Assembly: GCA_023159155.1 (NCBI GenBank)
Contig: JAJNNX010000116.1
Location: forward strand, 1 to 20,922
From: Ustulina deusta
Lineage: Eukaryota > Ascomycota > Sordariomycetes > Xylariales > Xylariaceae
Direction: 5' to 3'
DNA: 20,922 nucleotides
Under the pieces are notes generated by a model. It searched no databases. It was not told where the DNA came from and saw only the letters and a program-made list of their open reading frames with translations. Shown here in pieces: positions 9,048-18,920 of the stretch. A program made the translations under genes and the position numbers. Within the stretch, counting starts at the first letter, position 1; each line of letters begins with the position of its first letter.

Positions 9048-9271
9048 TAGCTATACAAGCAGATCCCCATACAATTTATATACAAATATGCTCCTACACC
9101 CATAGTCCAAAAAAAGCCACTGTTCCAATTAACGGACTGCCACACTGCCGATCAGCTAATTCAGTTATATACACATTAATCAATCATATACACACGTTAG
9201 CTAGTTCAGCTGTTATACATACAATTAATCAGCAACTTAACCAATATAATTACGTACAAGCAGCTACCCAT

Positions 9272-9295
9272 ACTGCAGTAGGGCTGGTGCGCGCG
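9272..9295 (+). repeat. Right copy of island end repeat
   Basis: Direct repeat of 6937-6960 (19 of 24 bases), 2335 bases away. It directly follows the last array words and precedes a short tail. It lacks the nested palindromes of the left copy, having GCGCGCG where the left copy has ACTAGCG. Confidence 0.5.
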
Positions 9296-9383
9296 TATAA
9301 GAAACAGGTCCTTAGTCATAAAATAGAACGCATTCTTAGAAACCTCGGAAATTACGGAACAAAAAATATAAAAAGCACGCGTT
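9296..9383. other. Right tail of the island
   Basis: About 90 bases after the right end repeat keep CG dinucleotides and balanced words (for example CCTCGG and TACGGAAC near 9342-9360), without array words. Composition then falls back to desert after 9382. If the end repeats are the true element ends, this tail is unmutated flank. If the island ends at 9383, the tail is part of it. The sequence does not decide. Confidence 0.45.
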
Positions 9384-12300
9384 TTTATTTAAAGCTATAA
9401 AAAATTTCTTTTTTATAAAGCTACAAACAAACAAACAATTAATACAAAATACTAAATAAAAATTAAAGATTTGTTTTTATTAATTAATTATTACGTTTTT
9501 ATTTATATTTATATATTAAATCTTAACCTAATTTATATAAAGATCTGCAAATTAAAAAACGTAATCTAATATAAAATAATTAGATAAGTTTAGTTAGTTT
9601 TAATATATAATACATTAATTAAAAGCCCTGCTTTATTTTATTAGTATTTTTAATAAAATAATAAAAATTAATATTACTTAATATTTTTTAAAGCGTAACT
9701 TATAATTAAAAACTAATATTTTTAGCTAATATACCTAATATATAAAAACTAACTACTAATTATACTAATTAGTTATATTTTTTTTAATAAATCTTTATAT
9801 AAAGCTAGACTTTTAATATAATTTAATAATATAATATAAAAATAATAAAAAACTAACTATAATAAAAATTAAATAAATATAAAATATTAATAAAACTATT
9901 ATTTTTAAAATAATTAATTATAAAAATACTAATAGTACTATACTATTTTTATTAGATCTATAAAAAAAATATAAAATTTAACTATAGTTTTATTAAAAAA
10001 ACTAATATATTTATTAAACTTAAATATATATAAACTTTTAATAAAAAACTTATAAAAATACTATACCAATTATATATACTTATATAATAATAAAAACTAT
10101 AAAATATTAAATAAAAAAACATTATTAAAACTTAAAAACTATTATTTTATTTTTAAAATATTTATTATTTTATTATTTCTATATACTAATAGTTCTAATT
10201 AGTAACCTAAAATAAATAACCTAAACGTTTTAAAACAACCATAAAACTTTGGGTTTTTTTTAATAAGGTCTATTTTAAATACTTTAATTATAAATATATT
10301 TATTTCTAATACTATATTAACTAATAATTAGATTAGTAAATATTAACTAGCTAAGCTTTTAATATTTATATAATTAGCTTTTAGAAGCGCTATAGTTTTA
10401 TATATTATTAGTTTATTTATTTTTAATTTTATATTTTGTTTTTAAAACTAATTTAATAAAAAAAACGTAACTAAATAGCTTTATAAAATAAATTTTTTTT
10501 TTAAGTTATATAGATTTTTATAAACTAAATAAATTAATTAGTTACTATATTAAACAAAAATTATAATTAAAAAATATATAATTTAATATATTATTAGTTT
10601 TTATACTAATTAAAATTAAATTATTATAAGCTTAAAATAAAAATATAAAATAATTAATCCTAAATAAACCTAATTATAAAAAAAACAATTTATTAAGCGT
10701 TTTTTAAGTACTAAAATAATTTTTTAAAATTATGCTTAATTTTTTTTTAAATATATAGCTTTAATAAATAAACTTAGCTAAAAAATCCTTTTAATACCTA
10801 AAAAGTTTTACTTATATAACTTAATTAAATTAATTCTTTTTAATTATTTTAAAAATATTTTTAATAAATATAAAATTACTAAAAATAACTTATAATAAAA
10901 AAAATATATTAATGCTATAAATATTTTTAAATAATAAACTAATTTAAAATCTTTTTTTTAGCTATAAATAATAATATTAAGTTTTTTAAACAATACTACT
11001 AGCTTAGAACTATTGCTAAACATACTTTTTTATTTTATTTAGCAAACTATATAAATATAATTATTTTAAGCTTTACTAGTTATTTAACTAACTTAGCTAT
11101 TTATAACTACTTTTTTTATTATATTTTTAATAGTCTATATATATATAAACTTAATAATTAAACAATTAATAGCTAAAATAAAAAGCCTTTCTATTTATAA
11201 TATTTAAATAACTAAAGTAATAACTAAAATAATATAATTATTAATTAACTAAAATTAATACTATACCTTTTTTAATTAAATATTCTACTAAAAAATTAGC
11301 TAATAAAATAAGCAGCAATATAAAAATAGCTGATTTAAAACTTATGCTACCTAAGTATAACAATTAAACTTTTAAAAATATAACTAATTAAATAGCTAAA
11401 ATAATTTTAAAAGCATTAATAATAATTTATATAAATATTAGTTTTATAGAACTAAAAATTATATATAACAAAGCTATAAATTAAAAAAAAAAACAAAAAA
11501 CTTTAAAGCTCTATATAAAAAATATAACTTTAGAGCTTAATATATTAATTTATTATATGCACTTTAATATATTTGCTTATTTATAATTAACCTAAATAAA
11601 ATATTAAAAAAAAAAAATAAAAATAAATTTATACTTTTAGCTTTAATATAGATTTATTACAACTACCCTAATAAATACTTCCTAGCAGCTCTAGTAGCCT
11701 ATAAAGCTTTATATAAATTTAATTATATTTTAAAAAAGTTAAATTTTAAAAACAAAACCTAATTATAAAACTTAAAATTTAGCAAAAATAAAAACACTTT
11801 AAATAATCTAGCTTAACTACCTGTTTTAATATTTAAATAACTAATTATAACTAATTAGCCTAACTTTAAAATAAAATTTTAAACTAACTTAGTTTTTATA
11901 AAACAATAAAAGTTTAATATTCTAGCTAAAAAAAATTACCTAAAATTCTAATATAATAAATAGCAAAAATATTAAAATAAGCAAAAATTTATAGTACTAA
12001 AAATAATTAATCAAGTTATTTTTTTAAACAATCTATTAGTGCTTATAGTTCTAGACCTTATTAATATATTTAATACACAAACTTATATAAAAGCTATAAT
12101 AACCAAAAAAAAACACCTAAATAAAAAAAATAATACTACGCTTAAAACTTATAATATTACTTAATTTTATAAAATAACTAGCGCTATAATAAATATAAGC
12201 ACTAATTAATAAATACTTTTACCTGTTTTAAAAATAAAAAAACGCTAAATATTTTCTAATAAAATTAATAATTTGTTTAAAACTAAAATAGGGTTAATTT

Positions 12301-15300
12301 AAAAAAAACTGCTAGGTTTATTCCCTAATATATTAGAATTACTTATAATATAAGCTTTTAAAATAAAACAAATATTAAGCAAAAAAACAATTAAATTAAG
12401 TTAATTAAATAAATTTAAGTTTAAAATAAATAATTAATAAATACTAAATATATTTATTTTAAAAATTAATAATATATATATAACGTTACAAAAATCTATA
12501 AAAAAAGTCTATAAAACTTTTTAAATAAATATATTTTTATAAAACATAAAAAACTATATAAAAGCTATACTTAAAATTATAGTAAAAATTAAAAAATTAT
12601 TAAAAAGCTTACTAATTACTAGACTTTTTAATATTAACGCTTAATTATATATTTTAATAAAAAATTATATTAAAAATAACTAACTTTTTATAATTAATAC
12701 TTAAATAATTTAAAATAAATATTTTATTAAACTAAAAATATTTTTATAATTATATAAAAAAATTATTGTTTAGCTAATATAGATTGCTAAAAAATATATA
12801 TAAGCTGTTTTTATATATATAGTTCTAAATAAAAAAATAGCTATTTTTTTGCTTTTAAAAATAAATTTTTTAAAAATTACAAACTATATTTTCTATTTTA
12901 AAAATTTTGTTCTAATAGCTATATTTACCCTTAATAACATACATATTATTACTTTTATAACCCTGCTTATCTAATTATGCTTTTATAACAAATTAATAAT
13001 TAAAGCTATAAAAAACTAATAGTTATTTATATATAAAAAGCTACTATAAATAGCTATAATTAATCTTTAATTAATATTTAAATTTTATTTTTATTATATA
13101 TTGCTAAAATAACTTTTAATTTAGTACTAAACTTAAATAATAAAATTATATAAAAATATTTTATAATACTAATTAGCTACCCGTAAACTATATAAACTAA
13201 ATATTAAAGCTAGATAATAATACTTTTTTTATAAATGTTTTATTAAATAATAATTTTTAATAGTTTTTAGAACTATTATTTATAAAAGTATAAAAAAAGC
13301 AAAAAAAGCAAAAATCTTAAAAGCTAAATAAATAACGTTTTTTTTCTTTTTATTTTAATATTTATAATATATAAGCCCAAATTAAAAAAGATCTACCTAA
13401 TTAATAATACAAAATATAATAATTTTATACCTTTAGGGTTAATTAATTAAAAAAAAAAGCTTTAGTAAAAATATATAATTAGCGCAAACTAAATAAAACA
13501 TTTAAAATTTTTTTTTTTATTTAAATATTTACTTACGTTTTGTTATATAACCTAAAAAAATTTAATTAACTAAAAAACACTTTTAAAAAATTAAAAAAAA
13601 TATAAAAATATTAAAACTTACTAATTAAAAAAAAAACTCCTAGTTAAAATATTATATAAATATAAAATAGCTCTAGCTTAGGATTTTAGTAAAATTAAAA
13701 AAATACGTAATAAAATTGTATTACTATATAAAATCTAAATAATACTATATAAAACTTAGTAAACAAAAAGAATTTTTATTTTATATTACTATAAAAAAAA
13801 AATACTAAATATACTTAAAACCCGATTTATAAATAATATATTAAAAAAAAAATATAGCATATATTAAAACATATAGTTTATGATAAAAAAAAAATAAAAA
13901 GCTTAGACTAATTAACTCTACTACTAAACTAAACATAGTTATAATTTAAAATGCTTTTTTACTAAAAAGTTGTAATAAATTTACTAAAAAATTTATTATA
14001 TATAAAATCTTATTAATAATTAATTTTTTTTTTAAATATAATTAAATGCTTTATTTCTTTTTAGTTAAGCACTAATAGCTTTTTTATATTACTTAAAATT
14101 TTACAAATAATAATACTTTTTTAAAATATAACAAATTTAATAGTTTATTTCTTTAAAATAGTTAGCTAAATATTATATAATATTATATTTAAAAAATATA
14201 AACTATTTTTTAATAATATAAAAATTAAAAAGCTTATTATTTATTATAATAATTAAAAAGTTGCTTTTAATATATAGCAATTTATTTTTAAACATATTAA
14301 AAATATTAATATAGTTTTACTAAATTTCAAATTAGCAAATACTACTATAAATAGTATTAAAAACAAATAATATAAACTAATAATAATATTAGTTAAATAT
14401 TTTTATAAAACTAATAGTTATAAATTTATAAAGCTAAAATATTTAAAATTTTAAAATAAACAATATATAATAATATTATAAAAATAAAAGCCTTTTTAAA
14501 AATAAATAATTATTATTAAACATAAATAAAAACATATATTATAATAGTATTTTTATTAATTATATTTTTTTAGTATAATATTAAGTTTATTTAAAAAAAT
14601 AATTAAAAACAAATAATACTAATATTATAATAAGCTCTAATAACTATTTTTTGCTTAATTACCTTAAATTATAAAACTAAAAAAATCTAACTAAAAATTA
14701 ACGCTTTAAAAAAAAAATAAAACGTTATATTTTATTAACTAATTAAAATAAAATATACCTATTTAAATATAAATTAAAAACTTAAAAAAAACTTAAATTA
14801 AATTATAATATAACAAAAAAAAAAATACTTAAAAGTTATTAAAGCTTTTTATTAACTATAAAAACTATTTATATAAAATTAAATTTTATTTAAAATAAAT
14901 ATAAAAAATACTAATTGTTTAGCTAAACAATAAATTTTTTATATTATTTAGCGCAGTTCTAACCTAATAAGTTATTTTTATTAAAATATTTAACTTTAAA
15001 TTGTATTACGTTTTAAAAGAAAATATATAGCAATAAACAAACTATTATATAAACTAAAAAACTATTAAATAAGTTAAATAATTAATAAAAAAAAAATATA
15101 AAAAATTTTATTAATTTTTAATTTATATTATAATAATCAAACTAATAATTGCTTTAAATACTAATACCCCTTTTAAACTAAAGCAAAAATAATTAATATA
15201 TTTATAAAAGCTAGCAATATATCTTACTACTAAAAACCTGCTTAATTGCTTTATAACAATAATATAAAAAAAAATCTATAAAAATTAAGCTTTTTAATTT

Positions 15301-16533
15301 TTATTTATAAAAATTGCTTTTAAAAAAAAACAAAACTACTGTACTAGATCTAACATTATATTAATAACTTTAATAATTAAAAATGTTTTTTTTTAAAAAA
15401 GCTATATATAACTAGAATATTAAAGCTAAAATTTTATATATTATAAATTACTGCTTAATACTACTAGAAAAACCTATATAAAAATATTAAAAATGTTTTA
15501 AAAAACTATAAGCTATACTAGTAAATATAAAACAAGCAATCTAAAAAAAAATATTATTATAATAAAGCTAAAAATATATTTATAAGCTAAATTTTTAATA
15601 TTTAATTTATATCTAACAATAATAGGTTTAAAATAATTATTAAAACTAAATATAAAATATTAGTTTATTTTAAAGCAATACTACTTTAATTAGCTAATTT
15701 TAAAAGTATTGCTTAATTTATTAAATAATATATTATTTATTAGTATAATATTTTTATTAAAATTAAATATAATAATAATTTTAAAATAAAAAAAAAGTTA
15801 TAATAATTAAGTATAACTTAAATTTATAATAACTTATAACGTGATATATTACTTTTAAAACTAAAAACTTATTAAGTTAGGCTATAAAATAGTTATTAAT
15901 AGCTTTAAAAAAATAATTTAAAAATAAAAAAAAACTAAACTAAATAATTTAATAAAATAATCTAAGCTAATAAAACTATTACTTAATACTATAGCTATAA
16001 TATATATAAAATAGTTTATAGCTAATTATTAGTTTTATTAATTAAAAATGTTATTTTAATATAGCAAATTATTAATTAGTAAAATATCTCTAATTATATA
16101 TTTTTTTTAATATATAAAGTATAGTAATTAAAAAAAAAAAAAATATAGCTAAGGTCCAACGTATTATTACTAAAAAAAAACGCTAAGCTATAAAATAAAC
16201 TAATTAATAATATACTTATAAAGTTTGCTTTATAGCTTTAAAAAAAAAAACCTTTATTTTTATGTTTAATATTTTACTAAACAATAATAAATTTTAAAAC
16301 GTTAAACTTTATATAAATAAAAAAGCCTATTTTTTATAATATCTAAAAAAAAAAAAAAAAATATATAAAATAAAAAAGCTAAAAAGATATATAAAAATAA
16401 AAACTTATATATTAAACAACTGATAACTATTTATTAAAAATAAACTAAATATTAAAAACTAATTAATTTTATTACTAATAAATAAATAATAAGTTTATTA
16501 AAAAATAATTATTATAAAAAAAATATAAATATA
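9384..16533. other. RIP-type AT desert, middle block
   Basis: Seven kilobases with no intact gene. A runs dominate on the + strand, as in the Gypsy block, so the mutated element or elements here probably read rightward. Right at the start, 9421-9440 can be read as LQTNKQLI, close to the PQTDGQxE box of Gypsy integrase, which would make this the continuation of the interrupted integrase; that stretch is a CAAA simple repeat, so the match is weak. The most open stretch I noticed is 11652-11759 (36 codons without stop, + strand, including LAALVAYKALYK), in a slightly less degraded patch; I do not recognise it. An isolated TTTAGGGTTA occurs near 13432. No second reverse transcriptase box was found by eye. 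Confidence 0.6.
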
Positions 16534-16714
16534 GCTAGAATAGCCCTAATTAGAACTATAATATAACTAAACAAAAACTAAATAAAGCTTAGAATATAGC
16601 TAAATATAACTAAAATATAGCTTAAATAAGCTTAGATATATTTAAATATAACTTATAATATAGCTAGATATAGCTAGAATATAGTTTAAACAAACTATAA
16701 TATAGCTTAAACAG
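16534..16714 (+). repeat. 21/22-base tandem repeat
   Basis: Six consecutive units can be cut at 16587, 16609, 16630, 16651, 16673 and 16694, ending at 16714, with lengths 22, 21, 21, 22, 21 and 21. Each holds a core like ATATAGCTWRA and begins with GCT or ACT in alternation, so a 42-43 base dimer may be the real unit. Two more degraded units (16534 and 16555) and a partial one precede them. The GCT/ACT and similar differences are mainly transitions, as RIP of a larger surrounding repeat would leave. Confidence 0.7.
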
Positions 16715-18704
16715 GCTAAAAATATTAAAATATAATAAAATAATTAAAAAAAATTAAAAAATTATTAGTAATAAAGCTTTATTATATTAAATTAAAATCT
16801 TAATTAAAATAAGCTTAAAACTAAATATTTAAGCTTTAATAATTTATAATTAAAAAAAAAGTTTATTAATTAGCAAGCAATATTTTTTTAAATTTAAAAA
16901 CTAAAAAAACAAATATAACCAAAGTTTATAGATCTAGTACTATATATTATAATAATATTGTTTTAATTAATTTAGATTTACTATAAAGTAATATTTATTA
17001 CTTATATTTTTGCTTTTTTTTATTATTCTTGTGCTATTTTTTTATTTTTAAAAACCTGTTTTAAAATACAACTTTACTACTACTTTATAAGCAAATTAAC
17101 TAGAAAATATATAAAATAATATATAATAATTTCTATCTAATTAGTTTAAATTAAGAATTCTTTTAGGCTATTCTGCTTATTTAAATTTTATTTTTATTTT
17201 TTTGGGTTATTATAGTATATAAATAAGTATACTTAATATTACTTATATAATATTTATAATCTAGCTAGCTAACTAAATAAATATAATTATTACAAGCGCT
17301 AAACTATAAAAGATTTGTTAATTTATATTTAAAAAATAGCTATATTTTAAAATAACTATTATTTTTAAACTTTTAAAATTAATAAATATATAACTAGTAA
17401 AAAATAAGATTAAAAATTTTAGTTAATTAAATAGTAAATATTATTACTTATGTTAGGCAATTAAGCATTATAAAAAAATATTTGCTAAATAAGCTACTAT
17501 AGTATAGCTTAATATAAAAAAGCATAAGTTTGCTAGTAAATATTATAACTGCTTTAAATATAGTTTTATTATTAAATATTATAAAAATAAAAAATAAAAA
17601 TTTTAATATATATATTAATTAGTAGTATAGCTATTTAAAGCTTTAATAATAAAATAATAAAAAATCTAGTAATTATTATTAAATATTTTTATTAGCTATA
17701 TATAAAAATTAAAAAAAAAATATAAAGCTTATTTGTTTGTACTAATTAAAAAAACTATAATATTTATTTTAACTATACTTAAAAGTTTTTTTTTAAATAA
17801 TATATAGTTTTATTAACTTACTAAAGTTCTTTAGTAATACTATATATTTTAGAACTATAGTTCTAAAAAAATATATATTCGAAAAAAATATAGCTAAAAT
17901 TATTAAAGCTATACTAGATTTTAATTAGGAATATATAATATGTTATAATTTAGTACTAAATAATAATAAAAATAATATAATAGTTATTTTAAAAATATAA
18001 CTTATATACTAATTAATTTAATTAAAGTATTTATTAGTTCTAGCATATATTATTTTAATTAGTATTTAACTACTAAAGCTTTTTTTATAACCTAGCTTTT
18101 TTTTAATTAATTATAATAAAAAATTAAGATTATATAAGCTAGCTTAAAACAAAAAATTTTTATAATTAAAAAAAAAAAATAATTAAACGTTAAGCTTACT
18201 AGCAGTAAAATAGCATAATTAAAAATAATATATAAGATTTAATATATATAGCAGCGGATTAGTTAGTATAAAAGCTTTAAATATACTTTAATTAGTAATA
18301 TTTGCTTTTTTTAAATTATTTGAATTTTTAGATTAATTTATAAAACAATTAAAGCTTAAAACTTTAACTGTTTATTAGTAATCTAACTAAACATAGATAT
18401 ATTTATGCAATATTTAGTATAGCTAATATAAAAATAATAATTATATAGCGGACAAAAATAACTAAAAAAAGCTAGTATATACTTTTTATTTTAAAACAAC
18501 TAATTATTAAATATTATAAAAAATAATAAAAAATAAAAATATATATTATAATATATTATATATAGACTAATTACTATAGATTAAATAAGTAAAGTTAAAA
18601 GTATAAAAAAGTATAAATATAAATATAATCTATATAGGAAAATAAATAAATAAATTAGAAAAAAATAGCTAATTTATATAAAACTAATAAATATTATTTT
18701 TTAT
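16715..18704. other. RIP-type AT desert with paired hairpins
   Basis: No gene is visible. A and T runs are more even than in the block before. Two neighbouring inverted repeats stand out at 17818-17837 and 17847-17868 (listed separately). Scattered preserved words such as AGCAGCGG near 18250 interrupt the A/T background, but nothing extends into a recognisable feature. Confidence 0.6.
17818..17868. repeat. Two adjacent perfect inverted repeats
   Basis: TTACTAAAG and CTTTAGTAA are separated by TT (17818-17837). Nine bases later comes the 22-base perfect palindrome TTTTAGAACTATAGTTCTAAAA, cut here as TTTTAGAACTA/TAGTTCTAAAA (17847-17868). Each contains G and C in the stem, so they are less likely to be chance products of A/T composition than the many TA-only palindromes nearby. 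Function unknown; they could be worn element termini. Confidence 0.45.
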
Positions 18705-18920
18705 AAAGTAATATAGGTAGGGGAGCCCTAATTAATATTTTCTTTAATAATAACTTATATTAGGAAGAACTAATAAAGTTTTTATAAAAAGTAATACAAA
18801 CTAACTAGATTTATACTAGCTTAGCAGACTTTATACTTAGCCCTTAACCACTTACTTTCTAGCTAACATACTTTATACTACTAGTCCTTAGACTTTACTT
18901 ATTAATATATAAACTATATA
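18705..18920. other. Less degraded patch, possible LTR fragment
   Basis: Richer in C and G than its flanks, with TAGGTAGGGGAGCCC at 18714-18728, a TTTTTATAAAAAG word near 18780, and then a C-rich, T-rich stretch repeating ACTTTATACT-like words (18828-18900). A TATA-like word followed by a pyrimidine-rich stretch recalls an LTR or a promoter. No open frame accompanies it and no second copy was seen, so the identity stays open. Confidence 0.3.

Larger units (their letters stand above)
7305..9235 (+). repeat. Directional array of diverged 150-250 bp units
   Basis: Recurring words occur on the + strand in order. Word A is TTAATCAG, exact at 7549, 7603, 7666, 7695, 7947, 8238, 8287, 8671, 8857, 8983 and 9225, with near forms TTAATTAG (7854), TTAATCAA (9176) and CGATCAG (7796, 8061, 8433, 9149); it is often preceded by CG and followed by CC. 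Word B is catacaaatttgtatacaaa-like at 7332, 7741, 7992, 8141, 8331, 8479, 8717, 8903 and 9068. Word C, just after B, is GYTCGYA-like. Word D is tccaaaaaaagcctttgttc-like near 8031, 8181, 8369, 8517, 8756, 8936 and 9107. No copy of word A was seen reversed. Steps between B words after 7741 are about 148 to 251 bases. The units are too diverged for a simple young satellite, and I know no family with these words. Confidence 0.75.
6937..9383 (+). other. Balanced-composition, RIP-free island in the AT desert
   Basis: At 6937 the sequence changes within a few bases from nearly pure A/T to a mix with PstI-like, NheI-like and CG-rich words. It returns to desert just after a GCACGCG word at 9376-9382. 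The RIP index by hand is about 1.5 in 8641-8700 against 0.3-0.4 in the flanks, so RIP did not act here. The + strand is C-rich over G (17 C to 8 G in 8461-8520). No convincing protein gene, tRNA or rRNA is present. The interior is an array of diverged repeats, all in one direction. The identity is unknown: candidates are a young non-autonomous element, a satellite block, or a long noncoding transcription unit inserted in the Gypsy remnant. Confidence 0.7.

Noticed and set aside
7305..9235. CRISPR-like array
   Set aside because: Repeats are diverged and spacers vary greatly in length, there are no cas genes, and the context is eukaryotic.
6928..9300. TATAA on both sides of the island as a target-site duplication
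   Set aside because: TATAA occurs at 6928-6932 and 9296-9300, but it is not directly next to the left end repeat and is one of the commonest pentamers of this window.
6937..9383. tRNA or 5S rRNA gene in the island
   Set aside because: No A-box/B-box pair with a cloverleaf could be built, and no 5S-like internal control region was seen.
11652..11759. Stop-free 36-codon stretch as a gene fragment
   Set aside because: Short, no family recognised, and flanked by stops in the same frame; noted in the block description only.
13428..13442. TTTAGGGTTA as telomeric repeat
   Set aside because: Only one and a half units, no tandem run, so it is no evidence of a telomere.
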